In this document: one piece after another, positions 8,503 to 16,148 of the stretch
Layout: each line of letters opens with the position of its first letter
Numbering within the stretch: position 1 is the stretch's first letter
Assembly: GCF_000764665.1 (NCBI RefSeq)
Contig: NZ_JRGM01000131.1
Span: 1 to 64,000, forward strand
From: Aeromonas lacus
Lineage (GTDB): Bacteria > Pseudomonadota > Gammaproteobacteria > Enterobacterales > Aeromonadaceae
Direction: 5' to 3'
DNA: 64,000 nt
Notes under the pieces: model-generated
What the model was told of the DNA's origin: nothing
The model's database searches: none
The model's input: only the letters and a program-made list of their open reading frames with translations
Position numbers and translations under genes: made by a program

Positions 8503-8586
8503 GTGCAAGATGATTGGTTGATAACATCAAAGATGGCGCCGCCAACCAACAGGCGATCAGCACTATGGCTTTTGGTCGCACTGTGA
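8503..8586 (+). CDS. Possible 27-residue leader or small protein
   Basis: A GTG at 8503 is preceded by AAAGGAG with a six-base spacer, one of the better ribosome sites in the area. The frame runs 27 codons to TGA at 8584 and ends in the hydrophobic SALWLLVAL. A 9-bp inverted repeat (TTTGATGTT at 8470-8478, AACATCAAA at 8523-8531) encloses the ribosome site and start codon. It could be a translated leader, a small membrane peptide or chance. No homologue is recognised. Confidence 0.25.
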   Translation: MQDDWLITSKMAPPTNRRSALWLLVAL

Positions 8587-8596
8587 CTCATTTGGC

Positions 8597-8625
8597 TTGA
8601 ACTCTACTGTTTTCCAGCCTGAAAT
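8597..8625 (+). promoter_or_regulatory. Candidate promoter in the tRNA-SNF2 spacer
   Basis: TTGAAC at 8597-8602 and TGAAAT at 8620-8625 are exactly 17 bases apart (each 4/6 to consensus). The predicted start near 8632 falls inside a LacI-type palindrome. Confidence 0.4.
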
Positions 8626-8626
8626 T

Positions 8627-8640
8627 TGAAAGCGCTTTCA
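8627..8640. promoter_or_regulatory. Perfect LacI/CcpA-type operator palindrome
   Basis: TGAAAGCGCTTTCA is a perfect 14-bp palindrome that fits the LacI-family/cre consensus TGWAARCGYTWNCW at every position. It overlaps the predicted start point of the candidate promoter at 8597-8625, the usual place for a repressor. No LacI-family gene is in the window. Confidence 0.5.
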
Positions 8641-8814
8641 GAAATCCTTTTCAACTGTGATCCGCTTCAAAGCTTTTTGAAGCGTCAACCTCTAGCATTG
8701 GCTCCACGAATTAGGGGCTAGCGCTCCCGATTTTCCCGCTGTGGGAGATAACTGGTAAATCCGGCTATTTCCTTCGTTACTTTCGACGGTCATCACGGAT
8801 GGCCGTTTTTTTTT
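8632..8814 (+). ncRNA. Candidate structured small RNA
   Basis: The stretch between the candidate promoter and the terminator at 8786-8814 has no reading frame but is rich in hairpins. CGCTTCAAA/TTTGAAGCG has loop GCTT at 8663-8684, CTAGC/GCTAG is at 8692-8721, and CTCCC/GGGAG is at 8724-8747. A terminator ending in a T-run follows. A transcript of about 180 bases would result, with the 5' end under a LacI-type operator. It is not an SNF2 leader because the terminator precedes that gene. It does not match Spot 42, GcvB, CyaR, 6S or 4.5S RNA as far as can be recalled. Confidence 0.4.
8786..8814 (+). terminator. Strong intrinsic terminator upstream of the SNF2 gene
   Basis: ACGGTCAT pairs with ATGGCCGT (one G-T pair), loop CACGG, followed by a run of nine Ts. 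No protein gene on the plus strand precedes it after the tRNA, which implies an unannotated transcript. Confidence 0.85.
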
Positions 8815-8893
8815 GAGTTATTTCACTGTAAAGGGTCGAGTGGCCGGCGCTTTACCGTTAAAATTCCGCTTTTGCATCTGCCCGTGAGTTTTG

Positions 8894-11800
8894 ATGTCTG
8901 CCTCCACCCTCTCTTCGGATAGTTATCTCCTGCTCAGTACCTTGCAACTGCAGCGTGTCGCCAGTACCCGTCTGTTACAAGAGACGCTGGAGGTGGGCCA
9001 TGAGCTCGCCAGCCACCTGACCCGGCTTCATGACGCCGGCCTTGTCAGATTACGTGGGGAGCAGCAGTGGAGCCTGACTGCCGAGGGGACGCTGGCGCTG
9101 ATCCTGGGCGTGCGGGCCGGTGTGTGCGCCGCCCCTGACTGGAGCCGGGTCTCCTCGGTGACTGGTCAGGATCTGGTTCACGGGCTGGTGCGTGAGCTGT
9201 GCCGGGGCAAGGCGGGCGAGATCCCGGCCTTCTTCTCTCCCGGTGATCTGCTCACCCTGCTCGATACCCCCGATGCCCATCAGCTGCTTGCAGGCTCCAG
9301 CCTGGTCTGGCAGCAACTGCTGCTGGAGCACTTTTCGCTGCAACTGCTGCTCGATGCTCCTTATGAAGAGCGCTGGCCATTGGCGAGTGCTCTGACCCGC
9401 TGTGCCCCCGAAGTTCAGGCGCAAGGGCGGGCGTTTGAGGCTGAGTGGCGCTGGCTCTGCGGTGATGGCGAGAGCTCCGACTCCAGCCTCTTGTGGCCAG
9501 CCCTGCAGGCGGTTGCCTTGCAAGGAGAGAGCGGCCCGCTGGGGGAGCGGCTGCTCACTGCTCTTGGCCAGTGGCAGGCTGAGGGTTGTGAGGGGCAGTG
9601 GCCCCGAGCCTTCAGTGCCCTGCTCTGGCTTGGCTGGCTGCAACAGGCTGACCTTGTCATTGCCAGCGAGCAGCGCAAGAAGTGGCAGCGCAGCCTTGGC
9701 GGGCAGTTTCCGCTGCTGGCCGATCTGCTTAGCCAGTGGGCCGGGGAGCGGCACGGTCAGGCGGTCGGGCTGTTCGATACCCTGCAACTGCCGGTGGAGG
9801 AGCTGCACTGGGGCTACCTCTGGCTCGATCTCTGCGCGCTGGCCCGTCACGGCGCCCAGAGCGCGCAGGTGGCCATGCTGCACAAGTGGGATCTCTCCCA
9901 CCTGCTCGATGCCGAACCCCATCACCGGTTGATGGCGTTTTGTCAGGATCTGCTGCGCCTGCTGCTGGGCGAGGCGGCCACAGGGGCGCCGCTTGGCCAG
10001 CTGCGCAGCAGCGATGCCGATGATGACGCGGAAGAGGAAGATTCCGGCGAGGAGAAGGGAGCCGCCTCTGCCAGCTGGCTCAACTGGCTGCAGGGGCTGG
10101 GCCGCGCCAGTGGCGTTCGCAAGCCGCAGGAGCGGCTGGTATGGCTGCTCCACGCCGATGGCCCCGAGCTGGAGTGCAAGATCCAGAAGCTCAGTACCAA
10201 GGGGGAGTGGACGGCGGGCCGCCGGGTCGATCCCTCCCTGCTCTCCACCCAGTATGCGGCGCTGCTCGATGAGCACGACTGGGCGGTGGTACGCACCCTG
10301 CCGCGGGTGATGGGACGCTTGCCCCGGGATGTCTGGGCGCCGCTCGCTGACCATCCGCGCCTGTTCAACGCCAAGGGGCAGAAACTGCAGCTCGCCATCA
10401 CGGCGCCGCTGCTGCAAATTGTGGCGACCGAAGAGGGGATGAGCGCCCTGCTGATCCCCGCTGCAGCCGCGCGCGGCGCTCACATCATGCCGCTGGCGCA
10501 GGATCTGTGGCAGCTCATCCTCACCCCGCAGCCGCTGCTCGACCGCTTGCCGGCGCTCGAATCCATCCCGCTGCTGCCCGCCGAGGGGATGAGCGAGTTG
10601 CAGCGCACCCTGGACGGGATCGCCGATCTGCCCTGGCACAGCCAGGTTGAGGGATTGCACGGCAATGCTGAACTGGCCCCCTGGCCGGGCATTCCTTCGG
10701 TGCAACTCGATTGGCAGGATGGCCAGCTGGCAGTCAAGCTGGTGACCCGTTTCGACGAGCTGCCTCCCCAGCCTCTGGGCAAGGGGGAGACCATCATCCG
10801 TCAGGGGATCAAGGGCAACCACTACTGGCAGCGCGATCTCGCCGCCGAGAAGGGGCAGGCCCAACTGCTGCGCAATCAATTGCCCATCGATCTGCCCGGC
10901 AGCGAGTGGTGCCTCGAAGGAGAGCAGGCACTGGCGCTGGTCAATGCCCTGCCCGAGCTGGTGGATGCCGGCGTGGTCATTCACTGGCATCAGGACAGCG
11001 CGCGCCTCAAGAGTCTCGATGAGGCGGCCCTGAGCCTGCGCATCGAGCGGCGGCAGGACTGGTTTCAGGTTGAGGGGGCGCTCGCCCTTGATGAACACCA
11101 GATCCTCGACTTGCGTCTGATCCTGCGCCAGCTGACCCCGGGACAGCGTACCGTCCAGCTCGACGAAAAGACCAGCCTGATGCTGAGCGACAAGCTGGTG
11201 GAGCGGCTCTCCATGCTGGGGGCCATGCTCGACGATGAGCAGCGGATCAACCACAAGCTGGCCTATCCGCTTACCCGTCTACTCTCGGTCATCACCACCG
11301 AGGGGGATGCGGCGTGGCAATCCCTGCAGCAGGAGTGGCAGCAGGAGGTTGCCTGCCCGCCCGAGCTGCTCACCGCGCTGCGGGATTACCAGAAGGAGGG
11401 GGTGCGCTGGATGGCGACCCTGGCCCATCACGGCTTTGGCGCCTGCCTGGCCGATGACATGGGCCTTGGCAAGACGCTGCAGGCGCTGATCGTATTGCGG
11501 ATGCGCCAGCATCTGGGGCCGGCGCTGGTGGTGGTGCCCAAGTCGGTGGTCACCAACTGGCAGGAGGAGGTAGCCCGTTTCGCCCCCGAGCTGGAGGTGG
11601 TGATCTTTGACAATCCCGCCGAGCGCGAGCGAATTATTCGCGATGCCAAAGCGGGGCAGGTGATCCTCATCAACTACGGCATGCTCGGCAGTCTGGCGGA
11701 GGCGCTCAAGGCGCGCCGCTGGTCCTCCATGGTGCTCGATGAAGCGCAGCAGATCAAAAACGCCGGTACCCAGCGCGCCAAGCTGCTGTTCCAGCTCGAC

Positions 11801-12730
11801 GGCGATTTTCGCCTCGCCCTCTCCGGCACTCCCATCGAGAACCATCTGGGGGAGCTGTGGAGCCTCTTCACCTTTATCAACCCGGGATTGCTCGGCAGCC
11901 TTGGCGAGTTCAAGCGCCGCTTTGGCAAGGCGGTCAAGGATCCCCAGCACATGGCCTTGCTGCGGGCGGTGATCAGCCCCTTCATCCTGCGCCGCCTCAA
12001 ACAGGAGGTGTTGACCGAGCTGCCGGACAAGACCGAGATCATCCACCACATCAGCCTCTCTCCCGAGGAGCGACAGCTTTACGAGGCGACCCGGCGCGAA
12101 GTGGTACAGCAGGTGCAAAGTGCCGATGGCCGTGCCCTGATGCACGTGCTGAGCGGCCTGACCCGACTGCGCCGGCTCTGCTGTTCGCCGGAGCTGGTGA
12201 TGCCCGAGTGGTCGCAGACCAGCAGCAAGCTGGACGAGGCGATGGCCCTGCTGGAGGAGGCGATCGATGGCGGTCATCGGGTGCTGGTGTTCAGCCAGTT
12301 TGTCGATCTGCTGAGCCTGCTGCGTGCCCGCATCGAGCAGAAGTCCTGGGACTACTGCTATCTGGATGGCGGCTGTTCGGCCAAGGCGCGGCAGGACTCC
12401 ATCCTGCGTTTTCGCCACGAGGCGGTACCGCTGTTTCTCATCAGCCTCAAGGCAGGAGGCACCGGTCTCAACCTCACCCAGGCCGATACCGTGCTGCACC
12501 TCGATCCCTGGTGGAACCCGGCGGTGGAAGATCAGGCGAGCGATCGGGCACACCGGATGGGCCAGACCCAGCCGGTGACCGTCTATCGTCTGGTGTGCGA
12601 GCAGACGGTGGAGGAGAAGATTGTCGCCCTGCACGACGAGAAGCGGGCGCTGGCCGATGGTCTGTTGAGCGGCCAGTCGGAGGTGCGCGGGCTGGATGTG
12701 GAGAGCCTGCGGGCCCTGCTGATGAGCTGA
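8894..12730 (+). CDS. Large SNF2/RapA-class DEAD/DEAH-box helicase
   Basis: The 1278-residue protein starts with a winged-helix-like segment (residues about 10-75, LLSTLQLQRVASTRLLQ...LTAEGTLAL). A long region of unknown fold follows, with a very acidic stretch at about 372-385 (DADDDAEEEDSGEE). The C-terminal 470 residues are a SNF2 ATPase: DDMGLGKTLQ near 852, DEAQ near 948, SGTPIENH near 975, FSQF near 1133, GGTGLNLTQAD and DRAHRMGQ near 1188-1220. SNF2 proteins are double-stranded DNA translocases. No nuclease or SWIM zinc motif was seen. It converges on tus with one shared terminator. ATG at 8894 is used rather than the adjoining TTG. Confidence 0.92.
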   Translation: MSASTLSSDSYLLLSTLQLQRVASTRLLQETLEVGHELASHLTRLHDAGLVRLRGEQQWSLTAEGTLALILGVRAGVCAAPDWSRVSSVTGQDLVHGLVRELCRGKAGEIPAFFSPGDLLTLLDTPDAHQLLAGSSLVWQQLLLEHFSLQLLLDAPYEERWPLASALTRCAPEVQAQGRAFEAEWRWLCGDGESSDSSLLWPALQAVALQGESGPLGERLLTALGQWQAEGCEGQWPRAFSALLWLGWLQQADLVIASEQRKKWQRSLGGQFPLLADLLSQWAGERHGQAVGLFDTLQLPVEELHWGYLWLDLCALARHGAQSAQVAMLHKWDLSHLLDAEPHHRLMAFCQDLLRLLLGEAATGAPLGQLRSSDADDDAEEEDSGEEKGAASASWLNWLQGLGRASGVRKPQERLVWLLHADGPELECKIQKLSTKGEWTAGRRVDPSLLSTQYAALLDEHDWAVVRTLPRVMGRLPRDVWAPLADHPRLFNAKGQKLQLAITAPLLQIVATEEGMSALLIPAAAARGAHIMPLAQDLWQLILTPQPLLDRLPALESIPLLPAEGMSELQRTLDGIADLPWHSQVEGLHGNAELAPWPGIPSVQLDWQDGQLAVKLVTRFDELPPQPLGKGETIIRQGIKGNHYWQRDLAAEKGQAQLLRNQLPIDLPGSEWCLEGEQALALVNALPELVDAGVVIHWHQDSARLKSLDEAALSLRIERRQDWFQVEGALALDEHQILDLRLILRQLTPGQRTVQLDEKTSLMLSDKLVERLSMLGAMLDDEQRINHKLAYPLTRLLSVITTEGDAAWQSLQQEWQQEVACPPELLTALRDYQKEGVRWMATLAHHGFGACLADDMGLGKTLQALIVLRMRQHLGPALVVVPKSVVTNWQEEVARFAPELEVVIFDNPAERERIIRDAKAGQVILINYGMLGSLAEALKARRWSSMVLDEAQQIKNAGTQRAKLLFQLDGDFRLALSGTPIENHLGELWSLFTFINPGLLGSLGEFKRRFGKAVKDPQHMALLRAVISPFILRRLKQEVLTELPDKTEIIHHISLSPEERQLYEATRREVVQQVQSADGRALMHVLSGLTRLRRLCCSPELVMPEWSQTSSKLDEAMALLEEAIDGGHRVLVFSQFVDLLSLLRARIEQKSWDYCYLDGGCSAKARQDSILRFRHEAVPLFLISLKAGGTGLNLTQADTVLHLDPWWNPAVEDQASDRAHRMGQTQPVTVYRLVCEQTVEEKIVALHDEKRALADGLLSGQSEVRGLDVESLRALLMS

Positions 12731-12768
12731 TCCGCTGTATCACCAGCGACATGGCCATGCCATATGGA

Positions 12769-12803
12769 AGAGGGGGGCACATCTTGCCGATGTGCTCCCC
12801 TCT
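12769..12803. terminator. Bidirectional terminator between SNF2 and tus
   Basis: AGAGGGGGGCACAT pairs with ATGTGCTCCCCTCT around loop CTTGCCG. It lies between the two convergent stop codons, with a moderate T-rich tail on the plus side. Confidence 0.75.
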
Positions 12804-12838
12804 GTTGTTTCTGCTTGCCTGTTTTCGCCAGCGCTGCA

Positions 12839-13732
12839 CTAGCCCTGATAGAGGTAGAGGTGCAGCCGCTCGATGATGGGCTCGCCGCCAATCTTGCGAT
12901 CCCGCCGCGCCTGCCGGCTCTTGGGGGGATAATTGCCCAGATGGGTGACTGCGGGTGGGCTGTCCGAGCAGAGCAGCAGCGGCAGGCTCGCCTTGATCTG
13001 CTGCTTGCGCGGGGTGCGATCCTGCCAGAGCAGGTTGATCATCGGGTGGGTCTTGACCGGGCGGCGGATCCGCAGCTCGGCATCGGCGGGCAGGCGGCGA
13101 ATGTCGTATACCTCCTGATCCACCATCTTGCTCCACTCCTCGTTGTTGGAGAGAGCCGGTATGTAGCGGCGACTGCGCTCCAGCATCTCCAGCACCTGTT
13201 CGCGGGTGAGGCGATTGATGGTCTGCTTGTCAGCCCAGGTAAAACCAAGGGAGTGGAGCTCTCCATGTAGCCACGTCAGCTTACGGTAGACCTGCAGGGT
13301 GATCACCCCGGGCAGGGCGGTATGTACCAGCTCGAACTTCTCGTCCCGTCCGCCCGCCTGCTGCACCAGCGCTTTGAAATCGAACTTGCGCTGGTTGATC
13401 TCCTCAACCAGCGGCTGGATCAGCGGAGCAGCGGCGGCGGGAAAGCGCAGCCAGCCCGGCAGACGACGGGTGGCCTTGGTGGAGCAGCCGGGGCGGGCGC
13501 TGTGATCCCGATAGGCTGACAGGGTGGCGGCCAGCGCCTCATCGCCGCTAAGGTAACCCACCTCAATTTGGCTGATGGGCTCGTGCTCTTCGCCCTGCGA
13601 GACCGGGGGGAGGGGATAGACATTGGCCTCCTGCAGTTCGAGCTGGCCGAGCAGGGTGGCCAGCTGATCCAGAGAGGCTTCAATGGTCTCCATCTGTTGA
13701 CGCAGGGCGGCGGTAGGGGTAAAGGTATCCAT
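12839..13732 (-). CDS. tus: DNA replication terminus site-binding protein (Tus homologue)
   Basis: The 297-residue protein aligns along its length with E. coli Tus (309 residues). Shared stretches include LPGVITLQVYRKLTWLH, FGWANK-like FTWADKQTI, NNEEWSKMV, the interdomain DIRRLPADAELRIRRPVKTHP and the ending IIERLHLYLYQG. Tus binds Ter sites as a monomer and blocks replisomes from one side by opposing the replicative helicase. The start at 13732 has AGGA with a six-base spacer and matches the E. coli N-terminus. Longer in-frame starts up to 13783 lack proper ribosome sites. Members outside enteric bacteria are less well studied. Confidence 0.9.
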   Translation of the reverse strand: MDTFTPTAALRQQMETIEASLDQLATLLGQLELQEANVYPLPPVSQGEEHEPISQIEVGYLSGDEALAATLSAYRDHSARPGCSTKATRRLPGWLRFPAAAAPLIQPLVEEINQRKFDFKALVQQAGGRDEKFELVHTALPGVITLQVYRKLTWLHGELHSLGFTWADKQTINRLTREQVLEMLERSRRYIPALSNNEEWSKMVDQEVYDIRRLPADAELRIRRPVKTHPMINLLWQDRTPRKQQIKASLPLLLCSDSPPAVTHLGNYPPKSRQARRDRKIGGEPIIERLHLYLYQG

Positions 13733-13801
13733 CGATGATCCTGTGGTCTGACCCGCTGTTGACGACATCAGGTATGACATCACCTGCGGGTAGCAAAACT
13801 A

Positions 13802-13820
13802 CTGTATAAATAAACATACC
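13802..13820 (-). promoter_or_regulatory. tus: Possible Ter-like site in the tus promoter region
   Basis: On the minus strand GGTATGTTTATTTATACAG contains GTATGTT, the first half of the E. coli Ter core (consensus recalled as AGNATGTTGTAAYKAA). It sits about 70 bases before the tus start, where TerB lies in E. coli. The second half of the consensus is not conserved, so this is only a candidate. The same bases could simply be a -10 region. Confidence 0.2.
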
Positions 13821-13833
13821 AGCATGCGGCTGG

Positions 13834-13862
13834 AGTGCCAAGAGGCACTTTTTGGGGGGGGG
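13834..13862 (+). terminator. Orphan terminator hairpin followed by a G9 run
   Basis: AGTGCC/GGCACT with loop AAGA is followed by four more Ts on the plus strand and then nine Gs at 13854-13862. No plus-strand gene leads into it. It would stop transcription running antisense through the tus 5' region. Confidence 0.5.
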
Positions 13863-14260
13863 CAATGTGCGCCTCTGAATGGGGATGCGGTAATGGTTTT
13901 ATTTATGTTTCATTGTGTTAAATAAAGATCGCCACAAGATCATTAAATTAACAATTTCGTGTAACCCCGCTGTTGCCAGCTGTTCAAACCTTGTCCATCC
14001 CTGCATATGTAAAGCAGTAAAATGCATATATAGATGGGTGCCATGCAGCACAATATGCTGTGCAACTCTGCTGGCCAACCGTTAAAATAATTAGTTTTTT
14101 AAAATCAAAGCGTTAAAATTAAATCCTGCCGTTTTTAGACATTAGATTTACTAATGTAATGTATCAAAATTCGTCAATTGAGTCGGTCTGACTCCCTGAC
14201 TAAGCTTTGCGCATCAAATTTAAGCCCAGTGCGTAAACAAATATTCAGAGGAGCCACATC

Positions 14261-14470
14261 ATGGCCAACATGACTTATACCGAAACCGGTTACCAGCATT
14301 CCAGCCAATTGAATCTGGTTGCTCGCGTTAAAATGACCGTTCTGACCTGGCTGGATCGCAGCCGCAGCCGTCGCCAGCTCTCCGAGCTGCCCGAGTACCT
14401 GCTCAAAGACATCGGCCTGAACGAAGCTGACCGTTATCAAGAGACCACCAAGCCGTTCTGGCGTGGTTGA
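14261..14470 (+). CDS. DUF1127 small protein (YjiS-like)
   Basis: The 69-residue protein ends in the DUF1127 core: a basic WLDRSRSRRQLSEL helix followed by LPEYLLKDIGLNEAD and an aromatic tail PFWRG. Proteins with this domain are small, Arg-rich and often stress-induced; some regulate RNA turnover or phosphate and carbon use in alphaproteobacteria. The function here is unknown. GAGGAG lies upstream of the ATG with good spacing. A hairpin GGGTGAC/GTCACCC at about 14525-14544 follows, without a strong T-run. Confidence 0.85.
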   Translation: MANMTYTETGYQHSSQLNLVARVKMTVLTWLDRSRSRRQLSELPEYLLKDIGLNEADRYQETTKPFWRG

Positions 14471-14742
14471 TCAGCCGGGCATGGATGCCTCGTTTATCTG
14501 CTGATACCTGTATGCTGACGGCCGGGTGACATCAGGTCACCCCGTCAACCCTGCTGTTGTTTGCCCCGTTATTGCCCTCGCTTCCCCGCCTTCATATCCC
14601 GTTGTTGCTCCGCCCATTGCTGCCGTTTTACCTTGCTGCGACTTGTATCGTTAATGTTTGAATTTGTTTAAAAATCGGTTTTAAGCCGCAACGCCTTGCG
14701 TATAATCCGGCCATAGTGTTCCAGCGCAAGAGGGTGAGACGG

Positions 14743-15768
14743 ATGATTCCCCAGCACGATTTTTTGGCCATGACCCGCAGCCACGAGTGGCAGCTCGATC
14801 CCTTTGATTTTGCGCTGCCGGATGGCACGCAGGTCAGTATCTGGGATACCGGTGTCATCTGTCTGGAGCCTGCCAGCGGAGCGGGCGGCCAGCCCGGAGG
14901 GCGCAAGGATATCGTCCTCTCCTGCGGCATCCACGGCAACGAGACCGCCCCCATCGAGATCTGCAACCAGCTGCTGACTCGTTTGCTTTCAGGTGAGCTG
15001 AGCGCCCGCCATCGGGTGCTGTTCCTGTTTGGCAATCCGGCGGCGATGAACCTCGGGCTGCGGGAGGTGGAGGAGAACATGAACCGGCTCTTCTCCGGCG
15101 CCCACAGCAAGGGGGAGGGACTCTGCAATCGGGAGCGGATCCGCGCCATGCGCCTCGAGCAGTATGTGAGCCGCTTCTTTGCCGATCCGGCCCGCCCCCG
15201 CTACCACTACGACCTGCACACCGCCATTCGCGGTTCGCGCCACGAGAAATTTGCCGTCTACCCCTTCCCCCACGAGCGGCCCCACTGCCGCGAGCAGGTG
15301 CAGTTCCTCGGCGCCTGCGGGGTGCGCACCATACTGCTCTCCGCCAGCCCGACCACCACCTTCAGCTACTACAGCTCGCGCCAGCACGGTGCCCACGCCT
15401 TCACGGTGGAGCTGGGCAAGGTGCGGCCATTTGGCGAGAACGACATGACCCGCTTTATCGAAACCCGGCAGGCGCTGCAGGAGTTGGTCAGTCAGGACGA
15501 GGTGGCGCTCGAACCCTGGCGGGCGGATGATTTCACCCTGTTTGCCATCGATCGGGTGATCACCAAAAAATCGGCGGACTTTCGCTTCCTCTTTGCCAGC
15601 GATGTGGACAATTTCACCGAGTTCCCGCAAGGGTTCGTGCTGGCCGAGGATGGCGAGCTGCGCTACACCGTCGAGCAGCCCCGCGAGGCGGTGGTCTTCC
15701 CCAATGCCAACGTGGCGATTGGCCAGCGCACCGTGTTGCTGGTGGTGCCGACCCGGCTCTGGGAATAA
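14743..15768 (+). CDS. astE: Succinylglutamate desuccinylase
   Basis: The 341-residue protein belongs to the AstE/aspartoacylase zinc hydrolases. GIHGNETAPIE gives the first zinc His and Glu near residue 68, and YDLHTAIRGSRHEKFA near 155 gives the third ligand and substrate-binding residues. AstE carries out the last step of the arginine succinyltransferase pathway, splitting N-succinylglutamate into succinate and glutamate. The rest of the ast operon is not nearby, so this copy is detached. The ATG at 14743 has GGGTGAG upstream; an in-frame ATG at 14716 has no ribosome site. Confidence 0.9.
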   Translation: MIPQHDFLAMTRSHEWQLDPFDFALPDGTQVSIWDTGVICLEPASGAGGQPGGRKDIVLSCGIHGNETAPIEICNQLLTRLLSGELSARHRVLFLFGNPAAMNLGLREVEENMNRLFSGAHSKGEGLCNRERIRAMRLEQYVSRFFADPARPRYHYDLHTAIRGSRHEKFAVYPFPHERPHCREQVQFLGACGVRTILLSASPTTTFSYYSSRQHGAHAFTVELGKVRPFGENDMTRFIETRQALQELVSQDEVALEPWRADDFTLFAIDRVITKKSADFRFLFASDVDNFTEFPQGFVLAEDGELRYTVEQPREAVVFPNANVAIGQRTVLLVVPTRLWE

Positions 15769-16092
15769 GCCATGCAATGGCCCCTTGGTTGCGGGGGTGA
15801 ATCGTATGTGGCTGATCGGACGGAGGGTGTTTCCCGCTCTCTTTAGGCCAGGTTGGTCATGTGAAGGGGTTGGCGAAGCGGTATAAGCAAAAGTTGGGGC
15901 ATTTTGGGAAATGCCATAAATCCAGCTTATAGTGACCAGCCTGCTCTCCGGGATGGCCACAGAACACGCCAGCAAGGCGCTCAAGGGGTTGGCCGATCTG
16001 ATAGATATGTGGTGGTGGCTGCGGTTGGCCAGCGCTGTCCGGCCCTATCGGGATGAAGAGCGCGAACTGTGTCACGGGGAGTAAAGGGAATA
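15769..16092. other. Spacer between astE and mltD
   Basis: About 320 bases between convergent genes. Apart from the doubtful small frame described next and the shared terminator at its right end, nothing recognisable is present. Confidence 0.4.
15932..16084 (+). CDS. Doubtful 50-residue small protein
   Basis: From GTG 15932 (or ATG 15953, giving 43 residues) a frame runs to TAA at 16082-16084, nine bases before a terminator. It encodes an amphipathic peptide with the aromatic patch DLIDMWWWLRLAS and an acidic tail. No strong ribosome site is present and no family is recognised. Its position just before a terminator is the only support. Confidence 0.25.
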   Translation: MTSLLSGMATEHASKALKGLADLIDMWWWLRLASAVRPYRDEERELCHGE

Positions 16093-16130
16093 AAAAAACG
16101 GAGCCAGTCATCTGACTGGCTCCGTTTTTT
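16093..16130. terminator. Bidirectional terminator, astE side and mltD
   Basis: A perfect 18-bp stem AAAAAACGGAGCCAGTCA with a TC loop gives A/T runs on both strands. Confidence 0.95.
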
Positions 16131-16148
16131 AATGGCGTTGGCGGGGGA

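Larger units (their letters stand above)
13733..14260. other. AT-rich spacer between tus and the DUF1127 gene
   Basis: No credible gene was found. The part nearest tus holds its promoter region, a hairpin and a G9 run. From about 13880 onward the DNA is markedly AT-rich. It contains short dyads (GCACA/TGTGC near 14050, GAGTC/GACTC near 14180) and should hold the promoter of the DUF1127 gene, but no hexamer pair is convincing enough to name. Confidence 0.5.

Noticed and set aside
8518-8530. TTGATAACATCAA as an FNR-type box
   Set aside because: The half sites TTGAT and ATCAA are three bases apart instead of four, which breaks FNR/ANR spacing. It is better seen as part of the longer inverted repeat.
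8331-8591. 86-codon minus-strand frame overlapping tRNA-Ser
   Set aside because: It runs through the tRNA and its terminator; the protein has no recognisable feature.
8292-8893. tRNA-Ser as an integration site
   Set aside because: No repeat of the tRNA 3' end and no integrase gene follow; the spacer instead leads to a core gene.
9050-11254. 734-codon open frame on the minus strand within the SNF2 gene
   Set aside because: It is a by-product of high GC and codon bias of the real gene; the translation has no domain and is rich in Gln, Pro and Arg.
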